64,000 nt of DNA from an uncultured Pseudomonadota bacterium (lineage in GTDB: Bacteria; Myxococcota_A; UBA796; SXON01), in the NCBI GenBank assembly GCA_903875225.1, contig CAIQVJ010000124.1, positions 82,757-146,756 on the forward strand. The letters run 5' to 3'. This document shows, in pieces, positions 51,486 through 61,030 of this stretch. Numbering within the stretch: the first letter of the stretch is position 1; every line of letters begins with the position of its first letter. The notes beneath the pieces are model-generated. The model ran no database searches, was not told the origin of the DNA, and was given only the letters and a program-made list of their open reading frames with translations. The position numbers were made by a program, and so were the translations under genes.

Positions 51486-54400
51486 CTACATCACGGCCCG
51501 GATCTGCTGCTCGCCGACGAGCAGCGAGGCCACGTCCGGTGCTTCGCCGACGACCTGCTCGACGATGCGAGCGACGTTCTTGAGCGGGCCGGCAGCGAGG
51601 GCTTCGGCAGCGCGGTCCACGCCGAGGGCGAGGCTGTTGCCGGTGTCCACGCGGGCGATGACCTCACGTAGCAGCGCCGAGTAGCGCAGCCGCAGGATGC
51701 CACGCGCGACGGGATCCCAACGGGACTCGCCGCGTCCACCCGCACGCGTCGCCGCGAGCAGGCGGCTGGCCTGACCGACAGCCTGGTAGCGCAGAGCGGC
51801 GTCTCCGATGGACTCGCCACGAGCGCGAGCGACCGCACACACCTGGCTGGCCGCAGCCGCGTTCGTCGAATCGACGATCCGGACGGCGACACCCTCGGGG
51901 ATGCCCGCCGCCACGTGCTGGGCGACAGTCTTGGCGGCCTGCTGGGCCTCCGCCACGTTGCGGTTCCGGGCGAGCGCTGCGAGGGCAGCGGCGATGTCTG
52001 CCGGGTTCTCGGCGGCCGGCCCGGGGCTGCCCGGCGCGAGCCAGGAGGCGACGAGGGACTCGATCCCTGCCGTGAACAGCGTCCACGCGACGTAGGCGCC
52101 GTGGGGCCGGGCCTTCGCCGCGATCAGCTCGGCCTTCATCGCCTCGCCCCCGGTCAGCTCCATCGCGTGCAACCAGGCGCCCGCGACCTGCGCCGCGCTC
52201 GCCCCCGTGAGGTCCATCATCATCGGGAAGTAGTGCGACCCGGCATCCGACGCGACCTGCGTGAGCAGCACCGTCATGCCGATGGCCCGGTGCAGCATGT
52301 GGTTGGGCACGTCGGCTGCATAGGTCTTGCGCACGGCCGGCGGGAAGTAGTTCATCACGATGTCGTTGAACGAGGGCAGCGCCTTCGCCACGTTCTCCGC
52401 CGATTCGGCGAGCAGCATCTTGTACACGTGCATCTTCACGTGCGCCTGAACGGTCGCCAGCTCCGGCCGGACCAGGCCCTGACCGCTCGCCGCCCGACGA
52501 CGCAGCACGTCGTCCGTCGGCAAGCAGAGGAATGCACGGGTGACGTTCCCCTTGTTGCACACCCAGTCGATCGCCCGGCCGTAGGGGTTCGGATCACGCG
52601 CGGAGCGCACCACGTCGAGCGAGATGAGGCGCCCGTTCGCGTTGTTGTCCTCCAGCACGTACTCGGCCACCTCGTCGGTCATCGACCGCAGGAAGGTGTT
52701 GCGCTGCTCCTCGGTGATGCGCCCGGAGGCCACCATCGGGTTGAGCAGGATCTTCAGGTTGACCTCGTGATCGGAGGTGTCCACGCCGCCGGAGTTGTCC
52801 ACGAAGTCGGTGTTGATCCGGCCGCCGTTGAGCGCATACTCGACGCGCGCGTTCTGCGTGAAGCCGAGGTTTCCGCCCTCACCGACGCACTTGCAGCGCA
52901 GCTCGGGCGCCGAGATCCGCACGGAGTCGTTCGGGGGGTCGTTCGCGTCTGCGTTGGTCTCCCAGGAGGCGCGCACGTAGGTGCCGATGCCGCCGCTCCA
53001 GAACAGATCGACGGGCATCTTGAGGATGAGCGTCATCACCTGCTCGGGTGCAAGCTCGGTCTCCAGCGTTCCGAGCATGGCGCGGACCTGGGGAGAGAGC
53101 GGGATGGTCTTGGCCTTGCGGTCGAAGACCCCGCCGCCCTCGGAGATGAGGCTCTTGTCGTAGTGTTCCCAGCCGAGCACACCGTCGAACAGCCTGCGCC
53201 GCTCGACGAAGCTGCGGGCGGCGTCCGGGTTCGGGTCGAGGAAGATGTGCACGTGGTTGAAGGCTGCCTGCAGCTTCATCTTGTCGGTCTCGATGACGCC
53301 GTTGCCGAACACGTCACCGCCGCAGTCGCCGACACCCATGCACGTGAACTCGTCCGTGTGCGCGTCGAGCCCCATCTCGCGGAAGAGGCGCTTGACGAGC
53401 ACCCAGGCGCCGCGCGCCGTGATGCCGATGACCTTGTGGTCGTAGCCCTTCGAACCGCCGGAGGCGAACGCGTCCCCCAGCCAGAAGCCGTAGGCGAGCG
53501 AGAGCTTGTTGGCGGTGTCGGAGAGGTGCGCGGTGCCCTTGTCGGCGGCCACCACGAGGTACGGATCGTTGCCGTCGTGGTGGACGACGCGCGGCGGGTG
53601 CACGACGATGCCGTTCACGATGTTGTCGGTGACGTCCAGCATGCCGCGGATGAGGATCTGGTAGAGCTCATCGCCCTTGCGCCGACGCTCCTTCGGATCG
53701 TCGATGGTGTACTTGATGTAGAACCCGCCCTTCGAGCCTTCCGGCACGATGACCACGTTCTTGACCATCTGCGTCGTGACCAGCCCGAGGATCTCGGTGC
53801 GGAAATCGGCGCGATCGGAGAACCGCAGACCGCCACGGGCGATCGGCCCGCCGCGCAGGTGCAGGCCCTCGACCTCGCGGTGATGCACGTAGATCTCCAC
53901 CATCAGCCGGGGGACCGGCATGGTCTTGATCTTGGAGTGGTCGACCTTGAAGCTGATGTAGTGGCACACGCGATCGGTGCGGTAGAAGTTCGTGCGGATC
54001 GAGGCATCCACGAGGTTGGCGAGCGTGCGCAGCACGACGTCCTCGTCGTTGGTGCGGATGGCACGGAGGCGCTCGTCCACGACGGACTGGGCCGCAGCGA
54101 TGGCCGCGGCACGGTCACCCTGGAGGTCCGGGTCGAACTTCGCGTGGAACAGCGCGACGATGGCCGCGACGCACGATGCCTGTGCGAGCAGGATCTCCTG
54201 CACGCGAACCGTGACGTGCTTGAGCCCGAGCTGCCTCGCATAGCCGAAGTAGGCCCGGACGAGGTCCACCTCCTGCCAGCGCAGGTTGGCGCGGAGCAGC
54301 AGCTTGTTGAACGGGTCGGACGGCATGTCGAGGCGGAACACAGCCTCCAGGCCATCCACCAGGTGGTGGCGGCGCGCGAGCAGGTCGCCGGTCTCCACGC

Positions 54401-56111
54401 CCGGCACATACGCCACACGGAAGATGTCGATGTGTTGCACGGGGAGGGCGAGCGGACGCACCTCCACGACGCTCGAGTCCGTGATGACCACGCCGAAGTT
54501 GTCGATGACGGGCATCAGGTCGGTGAGCAGCACGTCCTTGGACTGGTAGATGCGGAGGCTGAGCTCGCCTCCCGCCTCGCCCAGCCATGCGGTGGTGGCC
54601 GTGTGCGTGCCATCTCCGCGGCTGGCCTCAAGGTGCCGGATGTCGTGAGCGGACTGCTCACCGCTGGTGTTGTCCGCGTAGCTGGCCGGGAAGGCCTCGC
54701 CGTAGCGGGCCAGCATCACCGGCGCGTTGTCGCCGAACGCAGAGCCGATGGTGCCGCCGACGCGCTCGGACCAGGGGGTGGTGAGCTCGGCGACGTCTGC
54801 CTGCAGGCGAGCGGTGTCCTCGGCGGTGAGCGCACGAGTGCCGGTCTGGTAGATCTGCAGCAGCACGGAGTCGAAACGCCCGGCGAAGAGGCCGGAGTCG
54901 GTGTAGGTCGCGCCGGTGAGCGAACCCAGGAGCGCCAGGACGCGGGAGCGGACCTCCTCGGAGTACCGCCGCTCGGGGATCGAGACGAGGGTGAACGTGG
55001 TGTCACCGCCGTCCTGCTGCGCAACGTGTACGCGGGCCTGCTGGTCCTGCTCGGCCTCGAACACAAGCTCGATCACCGAGGTGATCTGGTCGTGGGTGGC
55101 GGAGAAGAGCCACTCGGTGGGCAGGGAGTCGAAGATGTTCGCCAGGCCGCGGTAGCGGTAGCTGTTCGGACGCTGGCGCGAATCCGCGAGCGACGTGTCG
55201 AGCGTGCGGCGCAGGATCGGCAGGTGGCGGCACGGCTGGGTGAGCGCGCGGTGGGTGAAGAGGCCGCGGATGACCGTCTGCCCCGAGGGCAGCGACACGC
55301 GGACCACGTCGATGCGTCCGTTGCGGTGCACGGGAGCCTCGACGGCGCCCTTGCGCACCTGCACGATGCCCGCGAATCCGGTCGGCTCCGCGGCGGGCCA
55401 GAGGGGGCTGTCGGTGACGCAGTCAGCGCCGAGGGTGGTCGTCCCCTCGGTCGACGAGCGGGTGATGCCGAGGATGACGAAGTTGTCGGCCAGGATCCAG
55501 CGCAGGAACTCCGCGGCCTCCATGCCTTCGGCCCCGTTCAGGTCGAAGGCAGCGTCGGCAGTGGCGAGGATGGCTGCGGTCATCGACTCGAAGTCGGCGA
55601 CGATCCGCGCGGCGAGGCGCAGACGATCCCGGAGGTCGTCCTCGACGGCCGAGAGCCAGGCGGGGTCGACGCCGGCGAAGGTGAACCGCAGGACGGACTC
55701 GGGGCGGCCCTCGCCATCGGAGCCGAGCCGGACGTTCTCGCCGGTGCGGACGATCCGCAGGACCACGTGGAATCCCGCGACGTTGGTGGCCCCGTGGGCG
55801 CGGAGCGCCTTGCGGATGGTGTCCACGATGAACGGCTGGTCGCCCATCACCGAGAGCAGCACGCCGGAGGAGCCTTCCTGCCGAACCGAGACGTTCGGGC
55901 CATCGGCCCTCGCCGCGCGGACGAAGTCCCACGCCTCACCGAGAGCCGCACCCACCACATCGGGCGCGAGCGCTTCGAAGCTCGCCGTGCGCGACTGGCT
56001 GAGCGCCGCGCGGGTGAACGCGAGGCGCCCCACCGAGTCGCCCGGGGTCCCCGGCGGCAAGGCACTCTGGATTTTGGTGATGATGGAGTCGCGATGCGGG
56101 TGATTCGGCAT
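51486..56111 (-). CDS. NAD-specific glutamate dehydrogenase, large (180-kDa type)
   Basis: A 1541-residue enzyme of the large bacterial NAD-GDH family, which oxidatively deaminates glutamate to 2-oxoglutarate and ammonia and usually works in catabolism. The N-terminal 600 residues are the regulatory/ACT-like region; the catalytic part shows GGPIARGGLRFSDRADFRTE and MVKNVVIVPEGSKGGFYIK, with the family's catalytic Lys. Length is close to the 1600 usual for the group. The ATG at 56111 has AGGA 5 bases upstream, so the longer open frame is not used. It diverges from ybiT. Confidence 0.95.
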   Translation of the reverse strand: MPNHPHRDSIITKIQSALPPGTPGDSVGRLAFTRAALSQSRTASFEALAPDVVGAALGEAWDFVRAARADGPNVSVRQEGSSGVLLSVMGDQPFIVDTIRKALRAHGATNVAGFHVVLRIVRTGENVRLGSDGEGRPESVLRFTFAGVDPAWLSAVEDDLRDRLRLAARIVADFESMTAAILATADAAFDLNGAEGMEAAEFLRWILADNFVILGITRSSTEGTTTLGADCVTDSPLWPAAEPTGFAGIVQVRKGAVEAPVHRNGRIDVVRVSLPSGQTVIRGLFTHRALTQPCRHLPILRRTLDTSLADSRQRPNSYRYRGLANIFDSLPTEWLFSATHDQITSVIELVFEAEQDQQARVHVAQQDGGDTTFTLVSIPERRYSEEVRSRVLALLGSLTGATYTDSGLFAGRFDSVLLQIYQTGTRALTAEDTARLQADVAELTTPWSERVGGTIGSAFGDNAPVMLARYGEAFPASYADNTSGEQSAHDIRHLEASRGDGTHTATTAWLGEAGGELSLRIYQSKDVLLTDLMPVIDNFGVVITDSSVVEVRPLALPVQHIDIFRVAYVPGVETGDLLARRHHLVDGLEAVFRLDMPSDPFNKLLLRANLRWQEVDLVRAYFGYARQLGLKHVTVRVQEILLAQASCVAAIVALFHAKFDPDLQGDRAAAIAAAQSVVDERLRAIRTNDEDVVLRTLANLVDASIRTNFYRTDRVCHYISFKVDHSKIKTMPVPRLMVEIYVHHREVEGLHLRGGPIARGGLRFSDRADFRTEILGLVTTQMVKNVVIVPEGSKGGFYIKYTIDDPKERRRKGDELYQILIRGMLDVTDNIVNGIVVHPPRVVHHDGNDPYLVVAADKGTAHLSDTANKLSLAYGFWLGDAFASGGSKGYDHKVIGITARGAWVLVKRLFREMGLDAHTDEFTCMGVGDCGGDVFGNGVIETDKMKLQAAFNHVHIFLDPNPDAARSFVERRRLFDGVLGWEHYDKSLISEGGGVFDRKAKTIPLSPQVRAMLGTLETELAPEQVMTLILKMPVDLFWSGGIGTYVRASWETNADANDPPNDSVRISAPELRCKCVGEGGNLGFTQNARVEYALNGGRINTDFVDNSGGVDTSDHEVNLKILLNPMVASGRITEEQRNTFLRSMTDEVAEYVLEDNNANGRLISLDVVRSARDPNPYGRAIDWVCNKGNVTRAFLCLPTDDVLRRRAASGQGLVRPELATVQAHVKMHVYKMLLAESAENVAKALPSFNDIVMNYFPPAVRKTYAADVPNHMLHRAIGMTVLLTQVASDAGSHYFPMMMDLTGASAAQVAGAWLHAMELTGGEAMKAELIAAKARPHGAYVAWTLFTAGIESLVASWLAPGSPGPAAENPADIAAALAALARNRNVAEAQQAAKTVAQHVAAGIPEGVAVRIVDSTNAAAASQVCAVARARGESIGDAALRYQAVGQASRLLAATRAGGRGESRWDPVARGILRLRYSALLREVIARVDTGNSLALGVDRAAEALAAGPLKNVARIVEQVVGEAPDVASLLVGEQQIRAVM

Positions 56112-56308
56112 GGAGGTCCTAGAGGTTGGTGCGGGGAGACGCGCCGGGTTCTCGATCCGGAACGGGGCCGCCGAGGCTAACCCGGATCGGGCGGCACCGA
56201 GCCCCGTTTTGTGGACCTGCGCCAAGCGGCGTACCCACGGCTTCTCCATCCCCCAACGGGCGGACGGACAGGTCTCGCGTTATCCGCCCGGCCCGCGCGA
56301 GCACCCCC

Positions 56309-57886
56309 ATGATCACTGTCTCCAACGTCTCCAAGGGCTTCGGCGGCAAGCTCTTGTTCGAGAGCGTCAACACGTCCTTCGGCCCTGGCAAACGCTTCGG
56401 GCTCACCGGCCCCAACGGCGCCGGCAAGACCACCTTCATGAAGATCCTCATCGGCGACATCGAGCCGGACGAGGGGAACGTGTACCGCCCCAAACGGCTC
56501 GGGATCCTCCGCCAGGATCACAGCTTGTTCGACCACATGCGCGTGCTGGACGTGGTGATCTCCGGCAATGCCCGGCTCTGGGAGGCGATGCAGGAGAAGG
56601 ACCGCCTCTTCGCGAAGTCGGAGCTGACGGACGAAGAAGGCGAGCGCCTCGGCGAGCTGGAGTGCGTGGTCTCCGAGGAGGACGGCTACACCGCCGAGCC
56701 CGACGCCTCCGTGCTGCTGGAGGGCCTGGGCATCGAGCAGTCGACCCACGAGAGTCCGCTCTCCGAGCTCAAGGGGGGCTTCAAGCTGAGGGTCCTGCTC
56801 GCCCAGGCGCTGTTCGGAAGGCCGGACGCGCTGCTGCTCGACGAGCCCACCAACCATCTCGACATCGAGTCCATCGCCTGGCTGGAGGAGTTCCTCAACA
56901 GCTACAATGGCGTGCTGGTCGTGATCTCGCACGATCGACACTTCCTCAACGCGGTGTGCACCCACATCGCGGACATCGACTACCAGGCGATCATCCAGTA
57001 CCCGGGCACGTACGACGACATGGTGCGCCAGAAGTCGCAGATCCGCGGCCAGGTGGAGATCTCCAACACCAAGAAGCTCGAGAAGGTCAAGCAGCTCCAG
57101 GACTTCGTCAGCCGGTTCGCGGCGGGCACGCGGTCGAGCCAGGCGGCCAGCCGCAAGAAGGAGATCGAGCGACTCCGGCCCGATGAGATCAAGCGCTCCA
57201 ACATCGCGCGCCCCTACATCCGCTTCGAGTTCGAGCGCCCGAGCGGCAAGGACGTGCTCGAGGTGAACAAGCTGGCCGGCGGCTATGGGGCGACGAACAT
57301 CTTCTCCGGCCTGCACCTGACCATCGCGCGTGGAGAAAAGGTCGCGATCATCGGCAAGAACGGGGCCGGAAAGACCACGCTCGTGCAGACCCTGATCGGC
57401 GAGATCCCGGCGTTGCGAGGGAATATCAAGTGGGGCCACGAGACCAACGTCGGCTACTTCCCGCAGGAGCACGAACACGTGATCCCCCCCGGGTTCACCA
57501 TCTTCGAGTGGATGTTCGAGCAGAAGCCCGAGGCCGGCAAGGAGGGCGTGCGCTCTGCGCTCGGCCGGATGCTGTTCTCGGGGGAGGACGGCGACAAGCC
57601 CACGGCGACGCTCTCGGGCGGCGAGCGCGTCCGTGGCCTGATGGCCCGGTTGATGCTCCTCAAGTTCAATGTCCTGATCTTCGACGAGCCGACGAACCAT
57701 CTCGATCTCGAGGCCATCTCGGCGCTGCGTGACGGCATCGAGGCGTACCAGGGGACCTGCATCTTCGTCTCCCACGACCGCGACCTGGTCGAGACCGTCG
57801 CCAACAAGATCCTGCTCGTGGAGAACGGCAAGGTCGAGGTCTTCTCGGGCGGCTACGCCGAGTACGCGCGGTCCCGGAAGAAGTAG
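56309..57886 (+). CDS. ybiT: ABC-F family ATPase, YbiT type
   Basis: A 525-residue cytoplasmic ABC-F protein with two ATPase halves and no membrane segments. Walker A: GPNGAGKTT and GKNGAGKTT; Walker B with DEPTNHLD in both; second signature LSGGERVRG. The first signature is unusual (SELKGGFKLR), which is the YbiT pattern. Whole-length resemblance to E. coli YbiT is clear by eye (FVSRFAAGTRSSQAASRKK linker). ABC-F proteins bind the ribosome E site and relieve stalls. ATG at 56309. The following gene starts one base after the stop. Confidence 0.92.
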   Translation: MITVSNVSKGFGGKLLFESVNTSFGPGKRFGLTGPNGAGKTTFMKILIGDIEPDEGNVYRPKRLGILRQDHSLFDHMRVLDVVISGNARLWEAMQEKDRLFAKSELTDEEGERLGELECVVSEEDGYTAEPDASVLLEGLGIEQSTHESPLSELKGGFKLRVLLAQALFGRPDALLLDEPTNHLDIESIAWLEEFLNSYNGVLVVISHDRHFLNAVCTHIADIDYQAIIQYPGTYDDMVRQKSQIRGQVEISNTKKLEKVKQLQDFVSRFAAGTRSSQAASRKKEIERLRPDEIKRSNIARPYIRFEFERPSGKDVLEVNKLAGGYGATNIFSGLHLTIARGEKVAIIGKNGAGKTTLVQTLIGEIPALRGNIKWGHETNVGYFPQEHEHVIPPGFTIFEWMFEQKPEAGKEGVRSALGRMLFSGEDGDKPTATLSGGERVRGLMARLMLLKFNVLIFDEPTNHLDLEAISALRDGIEAYQGTCIFVSHDRDLVETVANKILLVENGKVEVFSGGYAEYARSRKK

Positions 57887-57887
57887 C

Positions 57888-58547
57888 GTGGGCCTGCCCC
57901 GCCGATTGCGAGCGCTGGGGCCGCACCTCGTCGCGGGCGCCGTGCTCTGGCACGCAGTCGCCCTCGTGCTGGACGCGAGCCCGGACACCTCGTCGGGGCT
58001 GAGGCGTCAGGCGTGGAAGGAAGCGACCGTGCAGGCCGAGTTCCACGCCTACGCGGCGATGCTCGGCATGGACGAACCCGTGTTCGAGGAGAAGCTGTGG
58101 TCCTTCGCCGTGGGCTGGAACACGGCGCGAGCCCGGGTGATCGGCCCGTTCCACCGCTACCTGGGGTGGGTTCACAGCCAGCAGAGCTGGCAGATGTTCG
58201 TGGCGCCCCACACCACGCCTTCGCGGCTGCAGATCCAGGAGATGGACAGCGCCGGCGAGTGGCAGACGCTGTTCGAGGAGCGGGATCCAGACCACACCTG
58301 GATGGAGCCTGCCTTCGGGACCGAGCGCATGCGTGCCTCCGTCTTCCGTTGGAGCTGGCCCGGCTACGAGGCCGAGCTCAAACGCGGCTGCCAGGCGCTG
58401 GCAACGCTGCGGTTCACGCAGTCGCCGACGCCCGCCGTGCGCTGCCACTTCTACCGGGCGCCCTCCCCTTCCCCCCAGCAGGTGCTGGACGACGCCATCC
58501 CCGAGGGCACGTGGGTGCGTGAGCAGGTCGTCCGGAGGTCACCATGA
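57888..58547 (+). CDS. Hypothetical protein with N-terminal hydrophobic segment, coupled to HTTM gene
   Basis: A 219-residue protein. A membrane or signal segment spans about residues 10-28 (LGPHLVAGAVLWHAVALVLD); the rest is Trp-rich (WSFAVGWNTARARVIGPFHRYL, FVAPHTTPSRLQIQEMD) and soluble. No family recognised, but it shares an ATGA overlap with the HTTM-domain gene, a common pairing of unknown proteins and HTTM proteins. GTG at 57888, one base after the ybiT stop. Confidence 0.68.
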   Translation: MGLPRRLRALGPHLVAGAVLWHAVALVLDASPDTSSGLRRQAWKEATVQAEFHAYAAMLGMDEPVFEEKLWSFAVGWNTARARVIGPFHRYLGWVHSQQSWQMFVAPHTTPSRLQIQEMDSAGEWQTLFEERDPDHTWMEPAFGTERMRASVFRWSWPGYEAELKRGCQALATLRFTQSPTPAVRCHFYRAPSPSPQQVLDDAIPEGTWVREQVVRRSP

Positions 58548-59473
58548 GCCAGCCGGGGGCCTGGGCCCGCTGGGTCGCACTGTGCAGCCGCCAGGAGGAT
58601 GCCCTCCCCGTGGCGTTGATCCGCGTGATGACCGGCCTCACGGTCGCCGGGCACATCGCGCACATCGCGGTCACCGGCGCCCTGCCGCTCGTGTGGTACG
58701 ACGCGGCGCACGGTGGCCTGCGAAACCTCGACGGTGGCGTGCTGCGCGGGATCGGCGGGGCGACGCCGGAAGTGGTGGTTCCGTGGAGCATCGCGACATT
58801 CCTCGCCGCGGTCACCATGGTGCTCGGGCTCTCCCGGTGGGCGACGTGGGCCACCTGGCTCGGCTTCTGGGTGCTGGCCGACCTGAACGGCCACGCCGGC
58901 GGCTCCTACGACGAGCTGCTCACCAGCACGCTGTTCCTGCTGGGCTGGTCGGGGGCGCACCGGCGGCTCTCGATCATCCCGTCGTCCACCTCCACGTCGC
59001 CCGCCTGCGTGCGCTGGCTGCTGATCGGGCAGTTGGTCACGGTGTACTTCAGCACCGCGCTGCAGAAGGTGAGCGCCCACTGGGTGCCCTGGGGCGACCA
59101 CATGGCGCTCTGGTACATCCTGCAGCAGCCGACCTGGCAGCGCGTCCCCATGCTCTGGCTCGCCCCGGCGGCGTGGGTCACCCGCGTGGCCACGGTGGTC
59201 TCGTGGTCGTTCGAGATCCTGGCGCCGCTGCTGCTCCTCGCCATGTGGTACCGCCACACCCGGACGCGCCCGGGGCGGCTGCGCGCGCTGTTCAACCGGC
59301 TGGACGCCCGCCTGTTGATCCTGTGCGTCGGGTTCGGGATGCACGCCGGCATCGAGATCTCGATGGAGGTCGGCTCGTTCTCGTTGGCCACGGTGGCGCT
59401 GTACGTAGCGTGTTTTTCACCCGACGAGCTGCGGTGGAGGCGGGGCCCCCCGCCTACTTGCTCTCGTCCTTGA
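58544..59473 (+). CDS. HTTM-domain membrane protein (vitamin K-dependent carboxylase-like)
   Basis: A 309-residue membrane protein with about 8 helices and the HTTM (horizontally transferred transmembrane) pattern: RVMTGLTVAGHIAH near the start, then YDELLTSTLFLLGW and VYFSTALQKVSAHW. HTTM proteins are related to the gamma-glutamyl carboxylase; bacterial functions are mostly unknown. The 3' end overlaps the convergent secreted-protein gene by 20 bases. Its start overlaps the preceding stop (ATGA). Confidence 0.82.
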   Translation: MSQPGAWARWVALCSRQEDALPVALIRVMTGLTVAGHIAHIAVTGALPLVWYDAAHGGLRNLDGGVLRGIGGATPEVVVPWSIATFLAAVTMVLGLSRWATWATWLGFWVLADLNGHAGGSYDELLTSTLFLLGWSGAHRRLSIIPSSTSTSPACVRWLLIGQLVTVYFSTALQKVSAHWVPWGDHMALWYILQQPTWQRVPMLWLAPAAWVTRVATVVSWSFEILAPLLLLAMWYRHTRTRPGRLRALFNRLDARLLILCVGFGMHAGIEISMEVGSFSLATVALYVACFSPDELRWRRGPPPTCSRP

Positions 59474-60116
59474 GCTCCTTGACCAGATCCTGCGCGATGC
59501 TCGTGATGGGCTTCATCCACCGGTTGCGGAACTCGCCGCCGCCGGGCTTCTCGCACATCTGCTCCGTGTCCAGGACCTCCTTCTTCTTCACGTCGAACCA
59601 GGTGGGCCACACGCAGGCCGACTTGTCGTCCGCAGAGAAACGCTCGACGATGAAGGAGAGGCCGATGCCCTCCTTCTCCTTGAGCCGGTACTTCTTCACG
59701 AGCCCCACCACCGTGTCGCGGGTGAACGTGGTCGGGTGGTTCTTCGCCTCGTAGTTCGAGAAGAAGTAGAGGTCACCCTTCCGGGTGGTCTGACCGGCGG
59801 GCGTTGCAAGGTCCGGTACCAGGTTGCGCTGGAGGACCTTCTCGAACTCCTCGAACATCGTGTTCTGGAGCATGATGTTCCAGTCGGTGGTGAGGGACTC
59901 GAACGCCTCCTGGGGATCCTTGAACCGGCGCACCTGATCCCGCAGGCCGCCCCCGGGCTCGAAGTAGAACTTCTCGTCGGGATCGGTGAACGTCTCCGGG
60001 ACGTAGATCTCGGCGGCGCTGTAGTCGATGCCCGCCCAGATGACGGCGGGGTTCGTGGCGGACGAGAGCTGGCTGTACATGCCGGCGAACGCGGGTGCGA
60101 CGAGGAGAAGCAGCAT
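59454..60116 (-). CDS. Secreted protein of unknown function
   Basis: A 220-residue protein with a very short signal peptide (MLLLLVAPAFA) and a soluble mature domain rich in Phe/Glu/Lys (FKDPQEAFESLTTDWNIM; two Cys, one in SACVWPTW and one in EQMCEKPGG, that could form a disulfide). No family recognised. The 3' end overlaps the HTTM gene end by 20 bases. Confidence 0.68.
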   Translation of the reverse strand: MLLLLVAPAFAGMYSQLSSATNPAVIWAGIDYSAAEIYVPETFTDPDEKFYFEPGGGLRDQVRRFKDPQEAFESLTTDWNIMLQNTMFEEFEKVLQRNLVPDLATPAGQTTRKGDLYFFSNYEAKNHPTTFTRDTVVGLVKKYRLKEKEGIGLSFIVERFSADDKSACVWPTWFDVKKKEVLDTEQMCEKPGGGEFRNRWMKPITSIAQDLVKELKDESK

Positions 60117-60193
60117 GGAGGACTCGCGGAGAGGGTGGACGCGCGGCGTCTAACTCACGGCGACAGTGCTGCATTCCCGGGGTAGGAGCCCGC

Positions 60194-61030
60194 GTGCCGC
60201 CTCGTACGCTCCCCTTCCTGATCTTCCTCGCCGGCTGCGCACACATCGAGGCTCGCGTCGAACGGTTCGGGGAGCGGGTCCGTCCGGGCGCCATCACCGT
60301 CAGCCCCGTCGTGGTGGTCGCAGACCTGCCGGGAGCGCCCATCGGGTCCGTCGCGCCCCCCGGCGAGATCGAGAGCATGGTGGGGGCGGATGGGCAGGCT
60401 CCCCCCACCGTGCTGGATCCTGTGGCCGACGCAGCCTTCCTCCGGAACGACTTTGTCGGAAACGTCCGGTTTGGAGGCGGTTTCATTCGAACCGGCGCGG
60501 TCGCCCTGGAGACCCGCGCCCGGATCATCGAGCCGCAACCCTCCGACGCCCTCCGCACCCAGGGCACCGCCTGGCTCCAGTCGGCGACCACCGCGGCGTT
60601 GGCAGACCGCAGGATCGACATCGTGGACGCCTCCGCGCCCCCCGCCGGTCTCACCCTCACCTGGCGGCCCACACGCGGTGAGGACCCCGAGGATGGTCAC
60701 GACGACGTGAACCTCCCCCGCACCGGCCTCGTCCCCACTGCGGTCGACGCCAGCACGCTCCCCGGGACCTGGCTCGTGCCCTACCTGCGGGCGTACTACA
60801 CCCACAACGGGGGATGGTTCCTCGGACAGCGCTGGGGGTGCATGGCGGGCGCGCGGGTGGACGTGGAGCTTGTGCTGTACGTGGAGGGGAAGCCGATCTG
60901 GTGGATGGAGGCCGCGGGCCGCTCGCTCGACGAGAAGGTGGCGCAGGCGACCACAGCTGAGCTCGACCAGCACCTGCTCAACGCAGAGCAGCAGGTGGAA
61001 CGGGCGCTGGAGAAGGGCCTGTTCCGGTAG
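60194..61030 (+). CDS. Lipoprotein of unknown function
   Basis: A 278-residue protein with lipobox FLAGC (Cys15), then a long extracytoplasmic domain with strand-rich sequence and a helical C terminus (ATTAELDQHLLNAEQQVERALEKGL). The GTG at 60194 has AGGAG 6 bases upstream; the longer frame is rejected. Its stop abuts the stop of the convergent barrel-like gene. No family recognised. Confidence 0.7.
   Translation: MPPRTLPFLIFLAGCAHIEARVERFGERVRPGAITVSPVVVVADLPGAPIGSVAPPGEIESMVGADGQAPPTVLDPVADAAFLRNDFVGNVRFGGGFIRTGAVALETRARIIEPQPSDALRTQGTAWLQSATTAALADRRIDIVDASAPPAGLTLTWRPTRGEDPEDGHDDVNLPRTGLVPTAVDASTLPGTWLVPYLRAYYTHNGGWFLGQRWGCMAGARVDVELVLYVEGKPIWWMEAAGRSLDEKVAQATTAELDQHLLNAEQQVERALEKGLFR

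Noticed and set aside
51915..56180. A 1421-codon plus-strand open frame antisense to the glutamate dehydrogenase gene
   Set aside because: The minus-strand frame has full family motifs; the long antisense frame is a normal by-product of high G+C coding bias and has His/Arg/Val-rich non-protein-like content.
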